The notes: generated by a model not told the origin, from the sequence alone. DNA of 64,000 nucleotides from CAVORB01 sp963736235 (GCA_963736235.1 CAVTOR010000019.1:1-64000); one strand, 5' to 3'. Counted from the stretch's first letter, positions 40,279 to 50,402 are shown. A program made the numbers and translations.

Positions 40279-43176
40279 TCAGGACCTCCCCGCGGACATC
40301 AGGGCTTGATAGTGCCGCTGGCGCTTGTGCCGGCCGCGTCGGTGCAGCCCGTAAACCAGTAACAGGCCACCGAGCGCCAGCGCGTAGTTGAGATACTCCC
40401 AGAACATCTGCTGCCCGCGGTCCAGCGGTACGAGCAGCCGCGAGTACTGACCGCGCCCGCGCAGCGCGAGCAGGCCCCGGTCCTCGAGCGACCAGTCCAC
40501 TGCGTTCTGTATCAGCTCCAGCGGTTTGGTGTACACGGTCCTGGTCGCCTCGGTCGCGAGGCTGATCGCGGTATCCGTGACGAAGCTCGCCGAGCCCACG
40601 AGGATCAGCTTGGCCGAGGCGGGGGAGGACTCGACCACGCCGGAGACCACGGGTGGCTTCTCTTCCTCCGGCTCACTGTCCTGCGCGTCCGGCTCCGCCG
40701 GCGCGTCGTCCTGCCGGGTCGCCTCGGTGAGCAAGGGAGATGGCTTGCCGGCGAACCAGGAGCGGAAGCGCCCCTCCACCGCCACCGCCAGCGTCCGCGG
40801 ACCGGTGACTTCCCCGCGCGCGAACCCGTAATCCGGGTAGGCCTGGAAATCGGGCTGTATGTCCTCTCCAGGGTCGGTCCAGGATGCTTCCGAGCTTCGG
40901 AGCAGGTCGAACACGCGTTGGTCCTGGTTGCGCTCCTGGTCGACCAGAATCGGAGATGCCCAGTTGAGCGTGATCTGGCCCAGGGGCGAGGCGATGCCCG
41001 TCTCCTCGTCCATGCCGTCGCTGCGGATGTCCGGGAAATAGGGGTAGGCCAAGGTCTGGATCTCCTCCACCACCAGGCCCATCACCTGGCGCTGCACCGG
41101 GATGGGGAAGGGCGTATTCTGGGGGTCGAGCACCAGGGTCTCCTCCAGCTTCAGTCCCGCGTTGTCGAGCCACTCCTCCAAGCCGGTAGGCTGCTTGCGG
41201 GCGCTGATCGCCTGCCCTCCCAGATCCACGTGATAGGGGGACGCGGCCAGGATCACGCTCCCGCCCTGCATCAGGAACTGGTCGATGGCGAACACCTGAC
41301 GCTCGTCCAGGTTCTCGGGCCCGACAACGAGCAGCAAGTCCGCGTCCGTCGGCACCGTGCCCGCGGCGAGGTCGGTCTCGCGCAGGTTGACGTTGGCGTG
41401 CAGGGCGTCCCGCAGCTCGTTGTAGCTCGCCTGTCCCGGCGCGAATCCCGCGCCAGGGGACGGGGTGTTGAGTGCCACCGTCTTGAGCACGCCCGGGGTG
41501 AAGCGCTTGACGCCCGCCTCGATCGCCCGTCTCAGTCCCTCCTGGTTGAGCTCCTCGGGCAGCGGCACGGGGATCGCCTGCTCGCCCGACTCCAGGACCA
41601 GGTAGAAGTAGAAGGCCGTCGGGTTGAGTAGATCCAGCACCAGGGGCTGGAAGCCGAAGCGCTCGTGGATCTCGGCCGCCAGGGCGCCGTCTCCCGCGTC
41701 CGGGTCCTGGATATCGAAGCTGAACTTGCCCTGGGACTGGCCCTGCAGCTCCGTCAGCACCTGTTCCAGGTCTCCGAGCAGGGTCGGCAGGGGTTCCGGC
41801 AGCATGGCTGCGGGCGAGATGTAGCCGTGGAGGACGATGGGCCGGGTCAGGCCCTGGAACAGATCGCCGCCTCCCTGGTAGCCGTACAGGACCTTCTTGA
41901 TGGTGCGCGTGAGGTCGTACTCCGGGTTGCGCAGGCGCACGTCGAAATCGGTCTCGCCCGCCGCCTTGATCTCGATGAGATCGCGGAAGCCGAGCTTCTC
42001 GTACTGCCCACCGTATTGCACCAGGACGTCGAAATAGGAGTTGACCACGGCCGCCTGGTACTTGCTCGCCGTTTGGAAGGCGACCGGGCGGATGCCGTAC
42101 TTCTCGCCCGCCTCGCGCTCCAGCTCCGGGTCCGACAGGGGGTCGAGGATCTCCACCCGCACCTTGCCGCCGCCCGCGATCTCATACTCGCGCAGCAGGT
42201 CGCGGATCTGTGGGACCAGCGGGGCGAGGAGGGGGTGCGTCTGGGCACTGAAGTAGCCGCGGATGAGCAGCGGCTCCTGGAGCTGGGCCAGATAGCCGCG
42301 GGTGGCGTCCGAGATCGAGTAGACCCGCCCTTGGGTGATGTCGGCGCGCGCCCAGCTGATCTGCTGCAGCCACAGGTTTCCGGCCAGGAAGTTGGCGGCG
42401 AACAGGGCGGTGATCAGCGCCCAGCGCCGGCGTAGCTTGGGCCTCGAGCGGTCGCCCTCCCAGCGCAGGCGCTCCAGGGTGTAGACGTTGAGTGTCAGGA
42501 AGGCGCCGACGATGCTGAGATAGAAATACAGGTCGCGCAGGTCGATGACCCCGCGGGTGATGGACTCGAAGCGGGAGCCGCTGCCCAGCAGTTTGAACAG
42601 CTCGCCGCCGCGATGCCCCAGCAGGCTGGTGAGCGCGTCCGAGCCCAGGAGAAAGAACACCCCGCACAGGATGGTGGTGCCGATGAGGCTGACGATGGGA
42701 TTGTCGGTCCGCGCCGAGACATAGAGTCCGACGGCGATGTAGGCCGCTGCCAGCAACGAGGTGGCGAGATAGCCGCCGAGCACCGGCCCCCAGTCCAGCG
42801 GACCCAGCAGGGACACGGTTACCGGCAACGGGAGGGTGAGCGCCAGCGCCACGGCTACCAGCGCCAGCGCGGCGAGGAACTTGCCGAGCACCAGCTTGAG
42901 GGGTGAGATCGGCAGGGTCATCAGGGTCTCGAGTGTCCCCGAGCGCCGCTCCTCGCTCCACATTCGCATGGTGAGCGCGGCGGCGAGAAAGATCAGCAGC
43001 ACCGGCATCCAGTCGAACAGGGGCCGGGCGTCGGCGATGTTGCGGGCGAAGAAGGTCTCCACCCAGAAGAAGACGAAAAGATTCACCGCGAGGAAGGCGC
43101 CCAGAAAGATGTAGGCGACCGGGGAGGCGAAGAAGCCCCAGAGCTCCTTGCGGGCGACGCGCATCACCTCATGCAT
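40279..43176 (-). CDS. ABC-2 permease fused to GldG-like (DUF4350/ABC_transp_aux) domain
   Basis: A 965-residue fusion. Residues 1-250 are a six-helix ABC-2 permease like GldF (MRVARKELWGFFASPVAYIF, RMWSEERRSGTLETLMTLPISP). A further helix near 295 leads into a large GldG-like periplasmic part (about 300-900) with ADLLLVVGPENLDERQVFAIDQFLMQGGSV. A final helix near 935 (FWEYLNYALALGGLLLVYGL) and basic tail end it. In Bacteroidetes gldF and gldG are separate gliding genes; here they are one gene in a non-gliding lineage. Start ATG 43176 lies 8 bases inside the ATPase gene. The exported substrate is unknown. Confidence 0.88.
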   Translation of the reverse strand: MHEVMRVARKELWGFFASPVAYIFLGAFLAVNLFVFFWVETFFARNIADARPLFDWMPVLLIFLAAALTMRMWSEERRSGTLETLMTLPISPLKLVLGKFLAALALVAVALALTLPLPVTVSLLGPLDWGPVLGGYLATSLLAAAYIAVGLYVSARTDNPIVSLIGTTILCGVFFLLGSDALTSLLGHRGGELFKLLGSGSRFESITRGVIDLRDLYFYLSIVGAFLTLNVYTLERLRWEGDRSRPKLRRRWALITALFAANFLAGNLWLQQISWARADITQGRVYSISDATRGYLAQLQEPLLIRGYFSAQTHPLLAPLVPQIRDLLREYEIAGGGKVRVEILDPLSDPELEREAGEKYGIRPVAFQTASKYQAAVVNSYFDVLVQYGGQYEKLGFRDLIEIKAAGETDFDVRLRNPEYDLTRTIKKVLYGYQGGGDLFQGLTRPIVLHGYISPAAMLPEPLPTLLGDLEQVLTELQGQSQGKFSFDIQDPDAGDGALAAEIHERFGFQPLVLDLLNPTAFYFYLVLESGEQAIPVPLPEELNQEGLRRAIEAGVKRFTPGVLKTVALNTPSPGAGFAPGQASYNELRDALHANVNLRETDLAAGTVPTDADLLLVVGPENLDERQVFAIDQFLMQGGSVILAASPYHVDLGGQAISARKQPTGLEEWLDNAGLKLEETLVLDPQNTPFPIPVQRQVMGLVVEEIQTLAYPYFPDIRSDGMDEETGIASPLGQITLNWASPILVDQERNQDQRVFDLLRSSEASWTDPGEDIQPDFQAYPDYGFARGEVTGPRTLAVAVEGRFRSWFAGKPSPLLTEATRQDDAPAEPDAQDSEPEEEKPPVVSGVVESSPASAKLILVGSASFVTDTAISLATEATRTVYTKPLELIQNAVDWSLEDRGLLALRGRGQYSRLLVPLDRGQQMFWEYLNYALALGGLLLVYGLHRRGRHKRQRHYQALMSAGRS

Positions 43177-44104
43177 GGGCCACCTCCGGTCGCTCGTTGA
43201 GCTCTCCGAACAGGGTTTCCAGGTTGCGGGATACGGGCTGCAGGCCGTACAGCGGCCAGCCCGCCTCGGCGACGCGCCTGGCCACCAGGGCAGCGGTCGC
43301 CTCCAGGTCTGCGGTCTCGAGAAGGTAGCGGTGTCGGTCGCCGCCGGCGTCGCTGTGCTCCAGCGCCGAGACGGCATCGAGCCCGCTGAGCAGCGGCTCG
43401 GCTTCGCTTGGCCGCCGGTCGAGGGTCACCAGGAGGCGGTGCGTGGTGGCGAGGGCGTCGAGTCGCGCATCGAGCGCCAGGCGGCCGGCGCGCATGATGA
43501 GCACCCGCTCGCACACCGCCTCGACCTCCTGGAGGATATGGGTGGAGAGCATCACGGTGGCGGTCTCTGACAACTCACGGATCAGCGAGCGCATGTGCTG
43601 GATCTGGGAGGGATCCAGCCCGTTGGTGGGCTCGTCCAGGATGAGGATGGCGGGGTCGTGCAGGATGGCCTGCGCCACGCCGACCCGCTGGCGGTAGCCG
43701 CGTGACAGGGTCGCGATCACCTGGGTGGCCTTCGGCCCGAGTCCGGTGCGCTCGATCGCGGACCTGATCGCTGCGGGCCGTTGGACGGCTCCGACCCCGT
43801 GCAGGGCCGCCTGGTACTCCAGATAGTCGATGACGGTCATCTCTGGGTAGAGCGGGCAGTTCTCGGGCAGGTAGCCGATGCGCCGCTGGATCTCGCGGCG
43901 GCGCGCGCCTATGTCCAGACCGTCGATCCGGATGTCCCCTGCGCTCGGCTCGAGAAAGCCGGTCAGCATCTTCATGATGGTGGTCTTGCCAGCTCCGTTG
44001 TGGCCCAGCAGTCCCACGACCTCGTGGGGTCCGATGCGGAACGAGACATCGTCCACCGCACGTAGGTCGCCATAGCTGCGCGTGAGCTGGTCAACCTCGA
44101 TCAT
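43169..44104 (-). CDS. ABC transporter ATP-binding protein (GldA-like)
   Basis: A 311-residue ATPase driving the downstream permease. It has Walker A GHNGAGKTT, Q-loop LPENCPLYPE, signature LSRGYRQRVG, Walker B ILILDEP and the switch His in STHILQEVE. A C-terminal domain of about 90 residues follows, as in GldA and Nos/Nat-type ATPases. ATG at 44104 is chosen over one at 44113 because GGAG stands 10 bases before it and only 1 before the other. First gene of the three-gene operon. Confidence 0.92.
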   Translation of the reverse strand: MIEVDQLTRSYGDLRAVDDVSFRIGPHEVVGLLGHNGAGKTTIMKMLTGFLEPSAGDIRIDGLDIGARRREIQRRIGYLPENCPLYPEMTVIDYLEYQAALHGVGAVQRPAAIRSAIERTGLGPKATQVIATLSRGYRQRVGVAQAILHDPAILILDEPTNGLDPSQIQHMRSLIRELSETATVMLSTHILQEVEAVCERVLIMRAGRLALDARLDALATTHRLLVTLDRRPSEAEPLLSGLDAVSALEHSDAGGDRHRYLLETADLEATAALVARRVAEAGWPLYGLQPVSRNLETLFGELNERPEVAHA

Positions 44105-44433
44105 GCGAATCATGCTCCTGGTTGTTGGTCGATTGACGTTCGAAAGCGCCAAAAAAAAGACAGATTTCTGCGGTTGGGTTCCCGGGCGCGAATTTCAGCT
44201 GACACGCGTCCGCAAATCAAGACATGGACGCTATCCCAGGCGACGCCGAGCGGGTAGGCCTCCTCGATTCGTACCGACGTTTTCGGCGGATGAAACAGGT
44301 ATGCGCGCAGACGGCAAGCCGCAGATACCTTGTTCCGCATCTTGTCTTTTCCCGCGGGCTATGGTTTCTTCACCAAGCCGTAATAAATTCCCGTGTCAAT
44401 AGCGAAATAAGAGAGGATTCAGGAGACCCGTCC

Positions 44434-44811
44434 ATGAGCGCCACCCTCACAGACATCAAGGGCCTTGGCCCGAGCAGTGTGCAAGATCTTTCCGCGCACG
44501 GTATCAAGAGTGTCGAAGACCTTGCTACCGTCTCGATCTCCGATCTCTGCGCGGTTCCGGGGTTCGGAGAGGCACGCGCCGCGAGGGTGAAGGCCGCCGC
44601 CGCCGAGTTGCTCGCGGCGGGAGACGCCGGGACAGCGAAGGCGCCTGTCGATGATGGCAGCCCCATCTCCCCCGCTGAGGCACCGCCGTCCAAGAAGAAG
44701 GCGGGTAAGGGAAAACGCTCCGAGAAGGAAGCGGCGGAAAAGCCGAAGAAGAAGGACAAGGGAAAGAAGAAAGACAAGGACAAGAAGAAAAAGAAGAAGA
44801 CGAAGAAGTAA
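44434..44811 (+). CDS. Helix-hairpin-helix protein with lysine-rich tail
   Basis: A 125-residue protein. The first 60 residues hold two helix-hairpin-helix motifs (DIKGLGPSSVQDLSAHGI and DLCAVPGFGEARAARVKAA), a fold that binds the DNA backbone without sequence preference. After a Pro/Ala linker, the last 45 residues are dominated by Lys (KKKDKGKKKDKDKKKKKKTKK in part). AGGAG precedes the ATG at 44434. It resembles no enzyme; a small nucleoid or DNA-repair accessory protein is a reasonable guess. Confidence 0.82.
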   Translation: MSATLTDIKGLGPSSVQDLSAHGIKSVEDLATVSISDLCAVPGFGEARAARVKAAAAELLAAGDAGTAKAPVDDGSPISPAEAPPSKKKAGKGKRSEKEAAEKPKKKDKGKKKDKDKKKKKKTKK

Positions 44812-45016
44812 CGCCACTCGTGTTGCCGCCTGGACACGCCTTGTGCTGGGCGGGCAAGCCAACCGTAGACTCGCTAAGTCGTAGCCGTATGTTCCGCGGC
44901 GGGGACCGCGTCCGACGTCCGAGCGAGGGATGCTGATCGGTGCCATCTCGCTGCCGTGTCGTGTGGCGCGTGATCCCGGTGGTGGACCTCGGAACGCGGC
45001 ACGGAGAGTTCCAGCC

Positions 45017-48000
45017 ATGGTGTGCATCCTCCTGCTCCTTGTCCTGTTCACCGCGCCTGCCGCGGGCGCGGCCGATGATTTCGAGGCTCAGGTCCCCGAA
45101 GTCCTGAGGGCCTGGATTCCGTGGGTGCTGGAGGGGATGGATCACCGTCAGTGCCCGGTCATCATCGGGGGCGGAGAGCGCTTGTGCGCCTGGCCCGGGC
45201 GATTGGATCTGGATCTCGACGCGGACGGGGGCCTGTTCGCGCAGCGCTGGCGGGTCTATTCGGAAAGCTGGGTCCCGCTGCCGGGTGATGCTGAGCACTG
45301 GCCCCAGGACCTTCGCGCGGGGTCCGAGTACGCGCCCGTGGTGTCTCGCGACGGCGCACCGGTGGTGAAGCTGCCCCCGGGCGAGCATGCCCTGAGTGGC
45401 CGCTTCCTCTGGGGCGCAATGCCCGAGGGACTTCTGGTCCCGGCGATAACCGGGAGCCTGTCCTTGCGCATCGGCGGCGAGGTGGTGGATTTTCCGCGCC
45501 AGGGTCAGGACGGAAGGCTCTGGTTACGCGCGAGCGCCGGCAGCCAGGCCGCGGACCCCGATTCCCTTGCACTGGAGGTCTACCGCAGGCTGGAGGACGA
45601 TATCCCCTTCCGCGTCCTCACCAGGCTCACGGTCGAGGCGGCCGGGAGGCCGCGGGAGGTCCGCCTCGAAAATGTCCTGCTCGCCGGCGGCACGCCGTTG
45701 GCGGTCCAAAGTCGGTTACCCGCCCGATTGGAGTCCGACGGCGCGCTGCGCCTGCAGGTTCGCCCCGGCAAGTGGCAGGTCGATGTCAGCGAGCATCATG
45801 CGGGCCCGGTCTCCGAGATCGGGCTCACGCCGCATCCCCCTCCATGGCCAGAGCGGGAGGTGTGGGTTTTCGCGTACCGGCCGGATCTGCGGCAGGTGGA
45901 GATCTCTGGGGCGGAGGCGGTGGATCCGCGCCAGACCGGTCTGCCGCCGGACTGGAGCAGCCTGCCCGCCTACCTGATGAGGCCCGGCGAGGTGCTGCGA
46001 CTCACCCAGGGGCAGCGGGGAGACGCGCACCCGGCTCCGGACCGCCTGACCCTGAGTCGCGATTTGTGGCTCGACTTCGGCGGGGGCGGCTACTCCGTTC
46101 GTGACCGCATCTCCGGAGAGCTCACGCGCAGCTGGCGCGTGGAGGCCGGTCCCGATCTGACGCTGGGTCAGGTGGTGGTGAACGGCCAACCGAGCTTCGT
46201 CACCCGCTTGCCCGACAGCGACCGCGGCGGCGTCGAGGTCCGTCAGGGACGGCTGGATCTGGTCGCCGACGGCCGTATCGAGCACGAACAGCGGGAAATC
46301 CCGGCCTCCGGCTGGTCGGTGGACCTCCAGTCCGCGGAGGCCCGTTTGCACCTGCCTCCGGGCTGGGACCTGCTGGCGGTGTCGGGCGTTGACAACCTGC
46401 CCGACAGCTGGGTCAACCGCTGGACGCTGCTGGACCTGTTCCTGGTGCTCATCTTCGCGCTCGGGGTCGCGCGGCTCTGGGGCTGGGTCTGGGGCCTGAC
46501 GGCGCTTGTCACCTTGATTCTGACCTGGCATCAGCCGGACGCGCCGCGGCTGGTCTGGCTGCATGTGCTGGGTTCATTCGCGCTGCTGCGCCTGTTTCCG
46601 AAGGAGCCGGCGAGGGCCGCGATGGCCCGCCTGCGTCGCATGCTGCTCGCCTACTACCGGGTGAGTCTGTTGGCCCTGGTCCTGATCGCGCTTCCCTTCC
46701 TGGTTGGTCAGGTACGCAACGCCATCTATCCGCAGCTCGAGCGGCCCTGGCCGCTCCTGTCCCAGATGCCGCTGCAGACCGCCGCGCCTACTCCCGCGCC
46801 CGTGATGGCGGAGGCCATGATGGGCGAGTCGGAGCTACGCAAGGGGGCCAAGGCGCCGCTGGCGGGAAGGCCCGCCGCGCCTCCGCAGGCGCTCGAGGTG
46901 GTGGATCCGGAGGCGAAGGTCCAGACGGGTCCGGGCGTCCCCGACTGGCGCTGGCGGACCCTCGAGCTGAGTTGGAATGGGGCGGTCCTGGGCGACCAGC
47001 GGGTCACCCTGTGGCTACTGAGTCCGGCCTGGGGGCTGGTGCTCGCCCTTGTGCGTCTGGTCCTGGTCGTGGCGCTTGGGCTGACCCTGGCGGGCATCCT
47101 CGGTGCCGTGCTGCGCCGCGTGCCGGGTGCGGCCGTCGTGCTGCTCGCCATGGGGCTTGCCGGCGCGCCGACGCCCTCCGTCGCCGAGGGGTTTCCCTCT
47201 CCGCAGCTACTGGAGGAGCTCAAGGCGCGGCTGCTCGAGCCGCCGGATTGCCTGCCCGCCTGTGCCGAAATTCCGTTGATGGTGATTGAGACCGAGGGCG
47301 ATCGGTTGCGCCTCGCGCTCACGGTCGACGCCCAGGAAGCAGTTGCCCTGCCGGTTCCCGGCAGCGCCAGCGGCTGGGTGGCTGCTCACCTGACGCTGGA
47401 CGGCACGCCGCTGGACGGCCTGCGCCGGGAGAGCGACGGAGGCTTTTCGACGGTGATCCCGTCGGGCAGGCATCAGCTGCTGCTCTCCGGGCCTCTGCCG
47501 TCGCGGGCAGAGGTCGAGCTCCCGTTGCCATTGCGCCCCAGGCAGGTCGAGGTCCATCCCGGCGACTGGCGGGTGGAGGGCATGGAGGCCGGAGGCCGTG
47601 TCGGGTCGCAGGTGCGACTGGTGCGTCCGCGTCGGGAGATCGCGTCCGTCGAAGAGCTCGCGCCGGCGGAGGTCCCACCCCTCCTGCATGTGGTGCGCAC
47701 CCTGTACCTGGGGGTGCGCTGGCGGGTGGAGACGGAGATCGTGCGGCAGTCGCCCCCCGCGTTCCCGGTGTTGCTGGAGGTGCCGCTGATCCCCGGCGAG
47801 CGGGTCTTGAGCGAGGGCGTCCAGGTTCGCGAAGGCCGCGTCACGGTGAGCCTGCCGCCCGGTAGCAGCCGGGCAGGCTGGGACTCCGTGCTCGCGCCGG
47901 TGGATGCTCTGGTGTTGCGCGCGGCGGAGGACAGCCGCCTCAGCGAGGAGTGGCGGTTGGAGTTGAGCAGGCTCTGGCACATGGAGGCCGCGGGCATACC

Positions 48001-49057
48001 GCCGGTGCACCACCTCGGACGTTTGGATCGGTGGCTGCCGACCTGGCGTCCCTGGCCGGGCGAGGAGGTGCGTCTTCGGTTCTCCCGACCGGCGGGCGTC
48101 CCGGGGCCGACCCTGACCCTGGACGAGAGCCGCTATCGTCTCGTTCCGGGGCGCCGGACGACGCAGACGACGCTGGATCTGCGTTTGCGCAGCAGCCAGG
48201 GAGGCAGGCACGAGCTTCTGCTGCCGGAAGGGAGCCGGCTGGAACGGGTACGCATCGACGGCGAGGACCGACCCTTGCGGCCGGAGGGCAACAAGCTCAC
48301 CCTGCCCCTGGTCCCCGGCGAGCAGCGCTGGGAGATCCAGTGGGCGCAGCCCGAGCCTCTCGCTGTCTATTACGCGCCGCCGGTGCCTGACGTGGGACTC
48401 GACGGCGTGAACGCCACCTTGCGCGTCGAGCCGCCGCCGGACCGGTGGGTGCTGCTGGCGGGCGGTCCAGAGGTCGGACCGGCGGTGTTGTTCTGGGGGT
48501 TGGTCGTGGTTCTGATCCCGCTGGCGATTGGGCTCGGCCGCAGCTCGATCACGCCGCTCAAGGGGCGAGATTGGCTGCTGCTTGGCCTCGGCCTCAGTCA
48601 GGGCGGGGTGTGGATCGGCGTGCTGGTGGCCGGCTGCCTTTTCGCCCTCGGTCTGCGCGCGCGCCTGGAACGGGACCTGCCGCCCTGGCGCTTCAACCTG
48701 ATGCAGACGGGGCTGGCGCTGCTTGCCCTGGCGGCCCTGTACGCCCTGGTCGCCGCCGTGCACCAGAGCCTGCTTGGACTGCCCGAGATGCAGATCGCCG
48801 GCAACGGCTCGTCGTCGGCGCTGCTCCAGTGGTATCAGGACCGAAGCCAGCCCGAGCTGCCGCGGGTCTGGATCATCTCCGTCCCGCTTCTGGTGTATCG
48901 GGTGCTCATGCTGGCATGGGCGTTGTGGCTGGCCGTGCGGCTGCTCGCCTGGCTGCGCTGGGGCTGGGGTGCCCTGTCCGAGCCGGCGCTGTGGCGCGAG
49001 ACGAGCTTCAGCCTGCCGCGGCGATCGGGGAAGGCGTCCAAGGGCGGGGCGGAATAG
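45017..49057 (+). CDS. Large exported/inner-membrane protein of unknown function
   Basis: A 1,346-residue protein I do not recognise. It starts with a signal peptide (MVCILLLLVLFTAPAAGA) from ATG 45017, behind GGAG. A beta-rich periplasmic region (about 20-470) leads to membrane helices near 475-590, a Pro/Ala linker, two helices near 670-715, a second beta-rich periplasmic region (about 720-1150), four or more helices near 1155-1320 and a short basic tail. The two halves repeat the same pattern, beta region then helices, suggesting internal duplication. No catalytic motif is evident. The reading frame is intact over 4 kb. Confidence 0.8.
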   Translation: MVCILLLLVLFTAPAAGAADDFEAQVPEVLRAWIPWVLEGMDHRQCPVIIGGGERLCAWPGRLDLDLDADGGLFAQRWRVYSESWVPLPGDAEHWPQDLRAGSEYAPVVSRDGAPVVKLPPGEHALSGRFLWGAMPEGLLVPAITGSLSLRIGGEVVDFPRQGQDGRLWLRASAGSQAADPDSLALEVYRRLEDDIPFRVLTRLTVEAAGRPREVRLENVLLAGGTPLAVQSRLPARLESDGALRLQVRPGKWQVDVSEHHAGPVSEIGLTPHPPPWPEREVWVFAYRPDLRQVEISGAEAVDPRQTGLPPDWSSLPAYLMRPGEVLRLTQGQRGDAHPAPDRLTLSRDLWLDFGGGGYSVRDRISGELTRSWRVEAGPDLTLGQVVVNGQPSFVTRLPDSDRGGVEVRQGRLDLVADGRIEHEQREIPASGWSVDLQSAEARLHLPPGWDLLAVSGVDNLPDSWVNRWTLLDLFLVLIFALGVARLWGWVWGLTALVTLILTWHQPDAPRLVWLHVLGSFALLRLFPKEPARAAMARLRRMLLAYYRVSLLALVLIALPFLVGQVRNAIYPQLERPWPLLSQMPLQTAAPTPAPVMAEAMMGESELRKGAKAPLAGRPAAPPQALEVVDPEAKVQTGPGVPDWRWRTLELSWNGAVLGDQRVTLWLLSPAWGLVLALVRLVLVVALGLTLAGILGAVLRRVPGAAVVLLAMGLAGAPTPSVAEGFPSPQLLEELKARLLEPPDCLPACAEIPLMVIETEGDRLRLALTVDAQEAVALPVPGSASGWVAAHLTLDGTPLDGLRRESDGGFSTVIPSGRHQLLLSGPLPSRAEVELPLPLRPRQVEVHPGDWRVEGMEAGGRVGSQVRLVRPRREIASVEELAPAEVPPLLHVVRTLYLGVRWRVETEIVRQSPPAFPVLLEVPLIPGERVLSEGVQVREGRVTVSLPPGSSRAGWDSVLAPVDALVLRAAEDSRLSEEWRLELSRLWHMEAAGIPPVHHLGRLDRWLPTWRPWPGEEVRLRFSRPAGVPGPTLTLDESRYRLVPGRRTTQTTLDLRLRSSQGGRHELLLPEGSRLERVRIDGEDRPLRPEGNKLTLPLVPGEQRWEIQWAQPEPLAVYYAPPVPDVGLDGVNATLRVEPPPDRWVLLAGGPEVGPAVLFWGLVVVLIPLAIGLGRSSITPLKGRDWLLLGLGLSQGGVWIGVLVAGCLFALGLRARLERDLPPWRFNLMQTGLALLALAALYALVAAVHQSLLGLPEMQIAGNGSSSALLQWYQDRSQPELPRVWIISVPLLVYRVLMLAWALWLAVRLLAWLRWGWGALSEPALWRETSFSLPRRSGKASKGGAE

Positions 49058-49067
49058 CCTTCGCGCT

Positions 49068-50312
49068 TCATTCCATCGGTCCGCGGTCGAGGCGCAGGCG
49101 GTAGCCCGCCGCGCGCAGGGCCGTGGTCAGCTCGTCCAGGTGCTCCGGACCCCGGGTCTGAAGCACGAACTGGAGCTCCGTGTTCTGCACCGGCAGCTCG
49201 GTGAAGATGCGCTGGTGCAGCACCTGGACGATATTGGCCCCGAATTCTCCCACCAGGGCCGCGGCCTTCGCCAACTCGCCGGGCAGGTCGCGGATCTCCA
49301 GGGTCAGGCGCACCAGACGGCCGCTGCGCACCAGGCCGCGCTGGATGATGGAGGAGAGCACCGGCAGGTCGATGTTGCCGCCGGAGACCACCAACCCCAC
49401 CCGTCTGCCGGCGAACTGCTCCCGATATCGGATCAGCGCCGCTAGGGGTACGGCGCCGGCCCCCTCCGCGACCGTTTTCTCCACCTCCAGCAGCAGCAGG
49501 ACCGAGGCCTCGATGTCCGTCTCGTCTACCAGCAGGATGCGATCAACCAGTCGGCGAATCACCGCCAGGGTATGTGTCCCGGGGCGCTTGACCGCGATGC
49601 CGTCGGCGATGGTGTAGGGTCCGAAGTCGGGCGTCTGTCCCTCCAACGCGCGCAGCATCGCCGGGAAGCGCTCGCTCTCGACGCCGACGACCTCGATGTC
49701 CGGACGGAGTCCCTTCGCGGCGATCGCGATACCGGAGATCAGCCCGCCGCCCCCGACCGGCACCAGTAGCACCTCCAGCGCCGGATCGGCCGTCAGCATC
49801 TCCAGGCCGACGGTGCCCTGACCGGCGATCACCTCGGGGTCGTCGTAGGGGTGCACGAGGACCAGGCCGCGGTCGGCGGCGATCTCCTGCGCCCGTTCCC
49901 CGGCCTCGGCGACGCCCTCACCATGCAGCACTACCTCGGCACCGTAGGCGCGAGTGTGCCCGACCTTGACGTTGGGTGTGAAGCGCGGCATGACGATCAC
50001 CGCCGGTATGCCGAGATTGCGGGCATGGTAGGCGACGGCCTGCGCGTGGTTGCCCGCGGACATGGCGATCACGCCGCGGGCGCGCTCTTCGGGGCTGAGG
50101 GCGTTCAGCTTGATGAATGCGCCGCGGTCCTTGAAGGAACCCGTGAACTGCAGGTTCTCCAGCTTCAGGGTGACCCGCGCGCCGGTGATGGCGGACAGGG
50201 TCGCCGAATGGACGCAGGGGGTGTCCGCGACCTGCCCGCGGAGGGTGTCTGCGGCACGCCGTACGGCGTCCAGCGTAACGGTGACCGGCTGGGGATCCCT
50301 ATCGTTCGGCAT
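49068..50312 (-). CDS. ilvA: Threonine ammonia-lyase (threonine dehydratase)
   Basis: PLP enzyme that deaminates threonine to 2-oxobutanoate for isoleucine synthesis or threonine use. At 414 residues it is the short form: PLP lysine in FTGSFKDRGAF near residue 62, SAGNHAQAVAY, the phosphate-binding loop PVGGGGLISG, and one C-terminal ACT domain from about residue 335. This layout is shared by TdcB-like and short IlvA enzymes; which role applies cannot be decided. It follows dapE by 90 bases on the same strand. Confidence 0.9.
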   Translation of the reverse strand: MPNDRDPQPVTVTLDAVRRAADTLRGQVADTPCVHSATLSAITGARVTLKLENLQFTGSFKDRGAFIKLNALSPEERARGVIAMSAGNHAQAVAYHARNLGIPAVIVMPRFTPNVKVGHTRAYGAEVVLHGEGVAEAGERAQEIAADRGLVLVHPYDDPEVIAGQGTVGLEMLTADPALEVLLVPVGGGGLISGIAIAAKGLRPDIEVVGVESERFPAMLRALEGQTPDFGPYTIADGIAVKRPGTHTLAVIRRLVDRILLVDETDIEASVLLLLEVEKTVAEGAGAVPLAALIRYREQFAGRRVGLVVSGGNIDLPVLSSIIQRGLVRSGRLVRLTLEIRDLPGELAKAAALVGEFGANIVQVLHQRIFTELPVQNTELQFVLQTRGPEHLDELTTALRAAGYRLRLDRGPME

Positions 50313-50402
50313 GGGCTGACCGCGGATCTTCTCTTGTCCTGATTACCCCAAGCTTAGCCTGGACGCCGTACCCCGGGCCGCTTCGATCGCCCGCCTCCGC
50401 CC

